Of a DNA stretch of 64,000 nucleotides, positions 35,899 through 43,969 are shown piece after piece. The notes beneath the pieces are model-generated. The model saw only the letters and a program-made list of their open reading frames with translations, searched no databases and was not told where the DNA came from. Every line of letters begins with the position of its first letter. The stretch's first letter is position 1. Source of the DNA: Annulohypoxylon bovei var. microspora (taxonomy: Eukaryota; Ascomycota; Sordariomycetes; Xylariales; Hypoxylaceae); contig MU405278.1 of the NCBI GenBank assembly GCA_022836615.1, positions 6,492 through 70,491 on the forward strand, in the 5' to 3' direction. Position numbers and translations under genes: made by a program.

Positions 35899-36231
35899 AC
35901 ACGCTCTCCTGGCGCCAGTGCCATCTAAACGCCATCCAAAAACACTATTTTCAACCCTGCTGTCGCCTTTTACAGCCCTGTTTTGGCCTTTTTCAGCCCT
36001 GTTTGGCCTCTTTCAGCCCCTAGCTACTGCCATGTGCATCGTAAGGATCTCACTACTGCTCACACTCTTACCTACTCCCGAGGTTCAGTTGGCCAACTAT
36101 CGTGATAAACCACAGCATATCTTGATCCATTCAACGCCCCTACACACGATCCCGCAAATAACCAGTCAATCCTCGTTGCTCGGCAACGCTCTCCACGTGT
36201 AACGCTCTCCAAGCTCCAACGCTCTCCATGC

Positions 36232-36804
36232 TCAAAAGAACACCCGCATCACCTTGGATTCATCTCCTGATCCATCAGCCTCGTGGGCTTCGCTAGCCTT
36301 GCCGTTGCCACTGCTACGGCAGTTTCGGCGAATGTGTCCAAGCTTCCCGCACTTCCAATATCTCTTGCCATCCTGATCCGTGATGTGGCTATCACCCTTG
36401 CCGGTTACTCTGCCAGGTGCCTTGCCGATGCGGCTGCGAAACCAAGTACGCTGCCAAGCAGTCCACTCCTCAGCACCGCGAATAAAACGTGCCCACATCT
36501 GTGTATCCGTGGTTTTATTCTCAGGGCCGCGAATAAAACGTGCTCGTATCTGTGCATCCGAGATTTTATTCTCCACATCGCTGTTTCGTAAGACCAAATA
36601 CGTGAAGGTTGTGACGTACGTGACAAGATCACCACCATCGTACAGGTTCGTATCGTTCGTCGATAAGGATGAGGATGGTGACGTCGTATCGTCAGGGTTC
36701 TCATGCTTGATCGTCAGCATCGTCAGCTCCTTCAAGGCTTTCTCCAGCCTGTTAACCTGAGCTTGCGACGATGCAACATCACCAGATCCCGATGCCGATG
36801 CCAT
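36232..36804 (-). CDS. Gag-like zinc-knuckle protein of the LTR element, 190 aa
   Basis: Minus-strand frame inside the element, starting at ATG 36804 (MASASGSGDVAS); further upstream the frame lacks an ATG. It has a short coiled-coil stretch (NRLEKALKELTML), a central region with a duplicated ARFIRG segment, and near the C-terminus a CCHC zinc knuckle YWKCGKLGHIRRNC. The first Cys of the knuckle is Tyr here, one G-to-A transition from Cys, so this copy may not bind RNA properly. A 51-bp tandem duplication (units at 36476 and 36527) lengthens the middle. This is far shorter than a complete gag-pol. The gag assignment is from the knuckle and the position between LTRs; the superfamily (Copia more likely, from the iMet-type primer site) is inferred. 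Confidence 0.75.
   Translation of the reverse strand: MASASGSGDVASSQAQVNRLEKALKELTMLTIKHENPDDTTSPSSSLSTNDTNLYDGGDLVTYVTTFTYLVLRNSDVENKISDAQIRARFIRGPENKTTDTQMWARFIRGAEEWTAWQRTWFRSRIGKAPGRVTGKGDSHITDQDGKRYWKCGKLGHIRRNCRSSGNGKASEAHEADGSGDESKVMRVFF
36476..36577. repeat. 51-bp tandem duplication inside gag
   Basis: Two head-to-tail copies starting CCGCGAATAAAACGTGC at 36476 and 36527, differing at several bases. The length is 17 codons, so the reading frame is kept and the protein repeats its ARFIRG segment. Confidence 0.8.
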
Positions 36805-36862
36805 CAATCCCCCCCTCCAGGCCAAAAGGCCTGAAAACGTGACCTAGTCCCTCGAATAATTA

Positions 36863-36886
36863 CTCAAAACGGAGGAGGTGCTACCA
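36863..36886 (-). promoter_or_regulatory. Primer binding site of the LTR element
   Basis: On the minus strand, directly next to the 5' LTR, the sequence begins TGGTAGCACC. A primer site complementary to the 3' end of initiator methionine tRNA reads TGGTAGCGCC in yeast Ty1, so nine of ten bases agree. Confidence 0.65.
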
Positions 36887-37083
36887 TGAAGGCAATAGGT
36901 CACGATGCGTTGTGCTGTAATACCGTGTGATGTATTACGATCTTGTGGTTATCTGTGTTGTGTAAAACGTACAAACTGCTTGTTTCCAAACCCATGCCAA
37001 GTGTAGCCTTATATGGCACAAGCCACACAAAGCCACACAAAGCCACAAAGCTCCCTTTGACCAGTAAATCCCTTTTACTGCCA
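36887..37083 (-). repeat. Right LTR (5' LTR of the element)
   Basis: 197-bp direct repeat matching the left LTR except at four transitions. It ends in CTGCCA on the plus strand, followed by ATAAAAA, the same seven bases that precede the left LTR. Confidence 0.9.
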
Positions 37084-37880
37084 ATAAAAAAGTTTTAATT
37101 ATTAAAATTTTATTTTTTTAAACATTTAATTATTTTTTTAAACATTTAAACCAACTTTTAATTAATTTAAATTTTTATTAATAAACACGAATTAATTAAA
37201 AATATTTTTTTATTCGTATAAATATACGTTTAAACTTTTTAATTATATTAAATATCGTTTATATATAATAAACGTTATTTTATATTAATAAAAATAAATT
37301 CGTGTATAAATTATTAATTAATTTAAGTTTTATAATTAATTAAATTTATATGCGATTTAAAATTATTTTAATAATTAACGTTTATTATTATAAATAATTT
37401 AAACGTTATTACGAAAACCTTTAAATTAAAAATTTATATAAATAATTTTAAATTATATATTATTTTATATTTGTATTTAAATAATTTTATTAATATTAAA
37501 TATAAAATACGATAATTTAAATTAATCGATAATTAATTTAAAAAAAATTAAATAATTTAAATTATATTATTATTAAATTAATATTAATATAAATATTTAA
37601 AAAATTATATAAAATATTAATTTTAAAACGTTTTAAAAATATTACGTGCGATCGGTCGTAATAATAATATTAAAAACGGCGATATAATAATTTATTTTAT
37701 ATAAAATATAATATATAATTTATTAAAATTTATATTTTTAAAATTATTTAATTAAAAATTATAAAAATATTTATTTATTTTTAAATTAAATTAATTTAAA
37801 AAAAAATTATTTAAATTTAAATTTAAAAATATTATATATTAATTACGTAATTTATAAACTTTGAAATAACAAATATTTAT
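37084..37880. repeat. AT-rich RIP-like block, right part
   Basis: Continuation of the AT-rich DNA on the other side of the LTR element, with the same near-absence of C and G outside CpG. The LTR element between the two halves has normal composition, so it most likely inserted after the surrounding DNA had been mutated. Confidence 0.75.
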
Positions 37881-38813
37881 TCATTTAACCGTACGATTAA
37901 TTTAAGTATTCTTTTCTTAATTTTTAAGTATATACCTATGTACCCTTGCCCTATTAGGCATAGCCTCTTCCATTTTTTAAAACTCAAAACGTTTTGTTGC
38001 ACAGTTGTACGAACAGGCCTCCATACCGCTCGCACTCGCCCTACCTCCCTTTTCCTTCCGATATCAGTAACTATTCCGTAACCAGTTACTAGGTAATTCC
38101 GCTGCGCTGAGTCATTCAAAGTTCTTCGGTCGTTACTGTTGCTTAGTTATACCTTCTTAATTGAAAAGTTGAGAATGACTTTTTAAGGTACCTAGGATAA
38201 TTTGGAATAACGATATCATTTCACTATTTCATATGGATGTTACCATTTCAATAGATGTGAAGACCTAATTCACTGACTTACCAGCACTGTCTTATGCGGA
38301 AGTCTCCGATTTTTTCTCCAAAAATCGCCACAACTCACCAACTTCGCAACGCAACTAGAAGTCACAATAAAATTGTAAAAATAAATTTAAATATACCACA
38401 CCATAGCAAATTGAGTCAAATCAATTATACAGACATGGCTTTCAAGTTGGTTTAATATTATGTGTTTTGCACGGTTACCTACCCACCCTTAACACGATGC
38501 TTTTCCCACCAAGCGCTCCAAGATTTGTACAATACAAACCCCTGAACCACGAATGGAATTATACAAGCAAACATATTGAAATGATTAACTAATTATGTCT
38601 ATTTAGGAATTTAAACTTGAATATTCCTATAATAGCATCGGGTTTCTAAAATTGAGAAACTAGCAACTTTGAGAAATGAATGGCATTGAATGTCATATCA
38701 GTACATGGAGGCAAGTCTAATGGTTGAACTCCATCGTTCCAATCCGCGTTGCTCCACGACAGGAAATACTGCGTGGAGGTAGCTTATAAACTAACACAAC
38801 ACTTTAGACAATC
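37881..38813. other. Intergenic between AT-rich block and 5S rRNA gene
   Basis: Normal composition resumes near 37880. No coding region is supported; the 80-codon minus-strand frame at 37877-38119 has no recognisable content. The TATA-like box of the 5S gene lies at its right end. Confidence 0.5.
38783..38791 (+). promoter_or_regulatory. TATA-like element of the 5S rRNA gene
   Basis: CTTATAAAC lies about 25-30 bases before the 5S start. Upstream TATA-type elements are known to be needed for dispersed 5S genes in Neurospora, so the position fits. Confidence 0.55.
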
Positions 38814-38932
38814 ACATACGACCATAGGATTTAGAATACTCGGGATCCCGTCCGCTCTCCCTTAGATAAGCTAGATACCGCCGGACTAGTAGTTGGGTCG
38901 GTGACGACCAGCGAATCCCTGGTGTTGTATGT
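38814..38932 (+). rRNA. 5S ribosomal RNA, 119 nt
   Basis: The ends ACATACGACCATAGG and GTGTTGTATGT are the paired helix I of fungal 5S rRNA. The conserved internal segments GGGATCCCGTCCGCTC, TAGTAGTTGGGTCGGTGACGACC and CAGCGAATCCC are all present in order. Helix II has a non-Neurospora sequence (ATTTAG) but its partner (CTAGAT) still pairs, including one G-U, so the structure is kept. A T-rich run (TTCTTTTTT) follows as a Pol III terminator. Dispersed, single 5S genes outside the rDNA are normal in filamentous ascomycetes. Confidence 0.93.
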
Positions 38933-38942
38933 TTCTTTTTTG
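38933..38942 (+). terminator. Pol III T-run after 5S rRNA
   Basis: A T-rich tract directly follows the 5S 3' end, including six consecutive T residues, sufficient for Pol III termination. Confidence 0.7.
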
Positions 38943-39483
38943 TTTTTCTCGTTTTTGATTAGGTAGGTGCTAAAGATCAACAAGAGGATTGTCATAATAT
39001 CAAAAGCTAATAGGTATGGTTTGGCGGCTCGATTGTATTTGAACCGTTAAGTAGGTACTATCGATGGAAACTGCAAACTTGCCGATGTAGGTTACTTCCT
39101 TACGCCAGTTGGGATATTTCTAGCAACCGAAGTCACTAATGATTCCATAAGTTTGCTTTAGTGAAGCTCTGATAGGTAGATATATCCAGTCGTTGACAGA
39201 CTTTACCCGCAAAGTTACACTCCATCTCAAACATCGGGATTCATGTCTCATTATCATACGTATGTCATGAATGACTTCCCTGAACGCACCTCGTACAAGT
39301 TGACAGAGCAATCTATCTCGAACCTTGCTTGTTTGTTTCGCAGCGCCTTGAAGTGTACAGCGCGAACGATGGACCAATGACCCTTAGTCGTGCTGATCAT
39401 TAGGTATTTCAGGGGCTTTATATACTCTCTCACCCCGTTCTCCCATCCCCCTTTCCTCTTTCGCAGTCCGACTATTCGACAAA
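38943..39483. other. Promoter region of the GH79 gene
   Basis: About 540 bases with no supported gene. Minus-strand frames here overlap the start of the GH79 gene and are shadows. Confidence 0.5.
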
Positions 39484-41100
39484 ATGAAGCATACCAGCAT
39501 CTTCTTCGCTGCATTTGCAGCAGCAGAAGACATCATAAGGCTTGAGCCTTCAGCGAATCCTCCCTCGGATATTTCTTCTCCTGTAGACCATTCCTTCGCC
39601 GGTTTTGGAATAGAGCCCTCCAACCTCTTCTCATTCACGGGTGGAGCGCAGCCAAATACCTTCACCGTCAACCTTCTCAATAACCTCGCGAATTATGCCG
39701 GAAAACCACCGCATATCCGGATAGGTGGGAATACCCAGGACTACATGATCTACCAAGAGAGTCAAAACGACTGGTCGTGGGTTGCTAACCAAAATGCGGT
39801 CGGTCAGGGGAACTTTAAACCCGATAGCATGCTGATCGGGCCTCGTTTCTTCGAAGCGGCAAATCGGCTGCCGAAAGGCACAACCGTTACCTGGGGGCTA
39901 AACTTGGCGTATGAGCAAGGGGACTTTATCGAAAAGATCACGACGATGGCAAACCAGGCCATAACCAAGTGTCCGAACCTAAACATCACATCCTTCGAGA
40001 TCGGCAATGAACCCGACCTCTACTCCCAGAACGGCTTCCGAACCGGGGCATGGGGCGGCAAAGTGTACACGCAAGAGTGGCTCGAGCGGGCCACCGCGAT
40101 CTCCACGCAAGTGCTCGCGCCCAAGGGCATCCCCAGCAACTTCTTCGAAGCGGCGGCCACAGCCTCGACCATCGGCACGGACTTCCAGATCTCCAACCTC
40201 GTCACCTTCGGCGTCAGCGCCGCCACCGCCAGCTCCGCGACCCCGTACCTGAGCGGCTGGAACCAGCACGACTACTACTACTACATCGGGGTGTCCGGAT
40301 ACCCCCTCACGCTCTCGCACCTGATGACGCTCGCCACGACCGAGGACCAGTTCGCCGCGTGGCTGGCGCAGGTGCGCCAGGCGCAGCAGACGCCGTACGC
40401 GTACGCGCTGCGCGAGATGGGCATCGTCGGCCCCGTCGGGCTCGCGGGCGTCACCGACGTCTTCGGCGCCGCGCTGTGGACCCTGAACTTCCTGCTCTAC
40501 GCCGCCAGCCGAGGCGTCGCCTCCGTCGGCCTCCACATGACGGACAACTCCAACGCGAGCGCCTGGCTGCCCGTCCCCATGTACGGCCTGCGCCCCCGCG
40601 TGCGCCCGCTGTACTACGGCGTCGCGGCCTTCGACCAGGTCCTCGGGCCCGCGTGCGCCGTCCAGGTCGCGCAGTACCCCGTCGCGGAACTTCCTGCTGA
40701 GTACGAAGGGTTCGTGCGTGCGTATGTCGTGTACCAGCAGCGGCTGCTGGCGTCTGTTGTGGTTGTGAACGGGATGATGGCGAACAGCTCGCTGGCGCAG
40801 AAGGGCAATGTTACGGTGCTGTTGCAGCTTCCCGCTGAGATGGCGGGCCAGGTGGTGTACCTCGCGTACTTGACTGGCCCGGGGGCGGACGCTATGGCGA
40901 ATACCACGTGGAATGGGATCAGCTTTGAGATGAGCGGCGACGGCACGCCGACGCAGGGCGCGGATGGCCAGCAGACGGTCCTGGTCGCGGCTAATGGGAC
41001 GGCGAGCTTTTTGTTAAGGGATAGTGAGGCCGTGGTCGCGAGTCTGGGGAGGAAGGTGGGGGTGGCCCCTGGTTCTTGTACGGCGAAGGCCCGGAGCTGA
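39484..41100 (+). CDS. Glycoside hydrolase family 79-type enzyme, 538 aa
   Basis: Retaining glycosidase, probably a secreted beta-glucuronidase or related enzyme acting on arabinogalactan or glucuronoside side chains. Single exon. A short hydrophobic N-terminus (MKHTSIFFAAFAAA) may be the signal peptide. The barrel contains HIRIGGNTQDYM, then SFEIGNEPDLY with the acid/base Glu near residue 176, and ALREMGIVGP with a candidate nucleophile Glu near 311. The last 110 residues form a beta-rich region like the GH79 C-terminal domain and carry Asn-X-Ser/Thr sites. Length fits the family (about 500-550). G+C rises sharply between about 40040 and 40700, with codon use unlike the first 500 bases. The signal peptide is short, so an upstream exon cannot be excluded. 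The family call is good; substrate is inferred. Confidence 0.88.
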   Translation: MKHTSIFFAAFAAAEDIIRLEPSANPPSDISSPVDHSFAGFGIEPSNLFSFTGGAQPNTFTVNLLNNLANYAGKPPHIRIGGNTQDYMIYQESQNDWSWVANQNAVGQGNFKPDSMLIGPRFFEAANRLPKGTTVTWGLNLAYEQGDFIEKITTMANQAITKCPNLNITSFEIGNEPDLYSQNGFRTGAWGGKVYTQEWLERATAISTQVLAPKGIPSNFFEAAATASTIGTDFQISNLVTFGVSAATASSATPYLSGWNQHDYYYYIGVSGYPLTLSHLMTLATTEDQFAAWLAQVRQAQQTPYAYALREMGIVGPVGLAGVTDVFGAALWTLNFLLYAASRGVASVGLHMTDNSNASAWLPVPMYGLRPRVRPLYYGVAAFDQVLGPACAVQVAQYPVAELPAEYEGFVRAYVVYQQRLLASVVVVNGMMANSSLAQKGNVTVLLQLPAEMAGQVVYLAYLTGPGADAMANTTWNGISFEMSGDGTPTQGADGQQTVLVAANGTASFLLRDSEAVVASLGRKVGVAPGSCTAKARS

Positions 41101-41988
41101 GTGGGTAGTCCGGGTCGGTTGGCGTTTGAACCCGCCGAGGCTAGCAGCGCCGACGGTCGGGGTGATGTTCGCCGGTAAATAATGTGTCTGCGTATCCTCT
41201 TACTGTGGGTTATGTGTTGCTGTCAGGGGTTCTGGTGTTATAAGCTGGCGTTGTCTCCCAAGTCATAGTTACGTTAGGCGAAAACGGCATCGGTTAGAGA
41301 CCCAGGTAAGATGATTTCTCGTGCTTGAATTAGAATAGCGTATGATTTATGAAAATACGTTTGATTATTCCGGGAGTGCTGAGAAGTACGTGTTTTGGGC
41401 TTGGCAAAGCCTGGTGAGATCCCGTTTTCTCCTATTGATCATCCCTCTCACGACCGAGCGTCGAAATCATTGGGTAGGCTCGTTGTCACGCCGAATTACT
41501 GCGGATGAATCGCCTGCCTGTAACCGGAACTCCTATATAACCCTTGATTGGTCTACGGCAAACGGGTTCGGACATAGATTGGTGACCGGTTTTCCAGGTT
41601 CCTTTCAGGGCCGGCGAATAATGAGGCATAGGCGCCTAGGAGTATTGGCTTGTCTGGATTACGTCTACGTTGACGTGTGTAGTACGGCCGAAGTCCCATA
41701 TCATATACATATGTATCTTCTATGAAGAAAATTAAACCAGATCGTGGAAAAATACGTCAGTCTATTGTGCTTTATTCTTGAAGACGCCTCTAAAACTAGC
41801 TAAACTAGCCGCCCTCTCGAGCCCCATGCTCAATGACCAGACCTAGGTTAACTAGATCCGAACCTCTACCTCCAAGCGTACACAACCATGGTCAGGCAAC
41901 CACCTGTAAAACCATTCCGCCGTACAGTTCATTTGCGCGCTCTTTACACTTAAGTTGGGAATATTGACTCGTACACATATGATTGGGT
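41101..41988. other. Convergent 3' intergenic region
   Basis: About 890 bases between the GH79 and acl2 3' ends. The 127-codon frame at 41342-41725 has no recognisable content. Confidence 0.5.
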
Positions 41989-43969
41989 TTAACCCTGGAA
42001 TTCATGTACGTTGCCTTCTTCCCACTTTCCGGGGACGAGAGCGAGAGGCACAATACCAGAGACGTGCATCTCGGGGCCGAAGATCTTGGCATTTAGGCCA
42101 AGCTCTTGTGTTGCGGCCTTCATGTTCTTGAGACCTTCCTGGTAGTTGGGACCAGCACGACGCACCCAAATTTGTACGCTGTGCTCATTTAGTTGCTTAG
42201 AATATTCGCGTAGCGCTCGGATGACGCCCTTAAATGTGGAGGCGACGTTTGTGAAGTTGGCAATACCGCCACCGATGAACAAAACCTTGCCCTTGGGGCT
42301 CAGGGGAGCGCGGAGCATCAGGTCCAGCACGGTTCGCGCATAGTAGTATGTTTGGGACTCGGTAGGGGCACCGGAGTATTCACCATAGTTGGCTAGGTCA
42401 TCAGCAAAGCCAGAAGAGGCGATGGCATCGGCGTAGACGACGGAAGCACCACCACCAGCGACCAAGGTCCAGATACGACCGGTAGGGTTCAATACGGTGA
42501 GCTTCAGGGAGGCACCAGTCTTAGCATCCAATTCAGCGATGTAAGCCTCCTCCTTGGTAAGCTCACGGCCGAAAGGTGCAGGGAACTCCATAGGGGGGCC
42601 AGCATCGACGCTGATCTTGTCGCCAGCGCTTGAGGCAGCAGTGATACCCAGGTTAGCGGGAGATCGTGCGATAGCCCACTTGACACCGCACTCGAAGTCA
42701 GCGGTCTGATCTATCTTGGCAGCAAGATCGAGAAAGTAGACATCAGCAGACGTGGCGTCGGCATTAGGAATGACGACCAAGGGGTTAATCTCAAGGTAGG
42801 TGAACTGGCAGTCGACGTAGACGGCATACAAGCGGGTGATGAAGTCGACCAAGACATTGTGAACACCCCTGGGAACCTTCTTCAATAGCGTGCTGGCGAT
42901 CTCCTCGTTGGAGGGATATTGTGAAAGGTCAACGGGGATGAGAAGCTTCTCAGCCTTGGCATCAACATCACCAACGTCGACACCACCTTCGTGGGTGAAG
43001 AGAATCCAATCGCCCTATCAATTTACAAGGTTAGCATTCTGAAGTTGATTGGTCGTGGATAAAATGATAAAGTGATAAAGTTTAGATCGTTGACATGATA
43101 TGAATGGGTAGCAGAATGATAGCAAAATGATAGTATGCGTTTGCATAATTGCGGCAAGTGGGTGAAAGTGGATGCAACAGGAGTGCATGTGGTTTAGTCT
43201 CCGTTCGCCCGTGAGCACCGGATCGGTCTCGAATTTCCGAATCAAATAAGAATACGGCAGCGACCACTCGGTGCGCACATTCCGCACATTCCTCTCCCTT
43301 ATGATAAGAACACTTCACTTTTCGGGACTTCTTTCCCATCTCATACCCATCTCATATCCCATTCCAGACATGTTTTTATTCAATGTTATCATTCTTAGGG
43401 AACCCGCATCTCTTTTCAGTCATGCACTAGCTGACAGTTGCCCAATCATCTGGTCGACGAGGGCGTCGGACATAAAATAAAGGTCGATAAAGCAGCGCAA
43501 AACATTTAAAAAGCAACACTGCACTCACATCTCGAACCGAGTTGATGTTGATGTAGTATTCCGTACCATCTGGGTGAGGTATGAAAGGTTCTACGAGGAA
43601 CTGTCGCAGAATGCCTTCTGTGTGCTCGACCTTCTGGGGCTTGCCAGCGCGCTCAGCAATCCAGGCCTTCGCCTCAGACCACGGCTTGTTGAGAGCTAGA
43701 AGACCACTCTTGCCTCGTCTCTTGATCAGCTGGTCAGGCTTTGCAACGAACCTGGAGCCAATGTGAAGCAACCACGGATAGGTGACCTCGGCCTGGTTTA
43801 GCACCGCATTGACGTCGGCGTCCTCTGGGAAGTAGAGAGAGGCCAATCTTGGCGGCGGGTTGTGCTTCGTCGGCTTGGGAAGAGGGCTCGACCTGATCAC
43901 GGAAGCACGAGTGAGGTGGTAGTTGAGGATGGCCTTGCCGTCGGCCTCGAAAATAGACTTGGCGGACAT
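41989..43969 (-). CDS. acl2: ATP-citrate lyase subunit 2 (small, citryl-CoA synthetase-like), 2 exons, 488 aa
   Basis: With subunit 1 it converts citrate, ATP and CoA to acetyl-CoA and oxaloacetate in the cytosol. It corresponds to the N-terminal half of the animal enzyme, with the ATP-grasp and citrate-binding parts. Exons 43529-43969 and 41989-43014 join in phase 0 (NSVRD/GDWILFTHEGG). The 514-nt intron, GTGAGT...GATAG, is far longer than any other in the window. Seen: MSAKSIFEADGKAILNYHL at the N-terminus; KPDQLIKRRGKSGLL and LEINPLVVI of the ATP-grasp domain; LVAGGGASVVYADAI and LFIGGGIANFTNV of the CoA-ligase-like part. The protein ends GNVHEFQG. Transcribed away from acl1 from a shared 3.2-kb region, which suggests co-regulation. 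Identity is firm. Confidence 0.97.

Larger units (their letters stand above)
35702..37083 (-). mobile_element. Small non-autonomous LTR retrotransposon, gag only (TR-GAG-like), 1382 bp
   Basis: Two direct repeats of 197 bp (35702-35898 and 36887-37083) bound a 988-bp interior. In the minus orientation the LTRs start TGGCAGTAAA and end GCCTTCA, the usual TG...CA ends. Immediately inside the 5' (right) LTR the minus strand reads TGGTAGCACC, one mismatch from a tRNA-iMet-type primer binding site, which places the element on the minus strand. The interior encodes only a gag-like zinc-knuckle protein. No protease, integrase or reverse transcriptase is present, so mobility would need another element's enzymes. 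The flanking bases ATAAAAA before the left LTR and after the right LTR match, a possible target duplication, though in A-rich DNA. The LTRs differ at four sites, all transitions. It sits inside the AT-rich block. Confidence 0.88.

Noticed and set aside
40020..40700. 216-codon plus-strand and 185-codon minus-strand frames in the GH79 gene
   Set aside because: They are His/Arg/Ala-rich shadows in a GC-rich patch; the GH79 frame has catalytic motifs.
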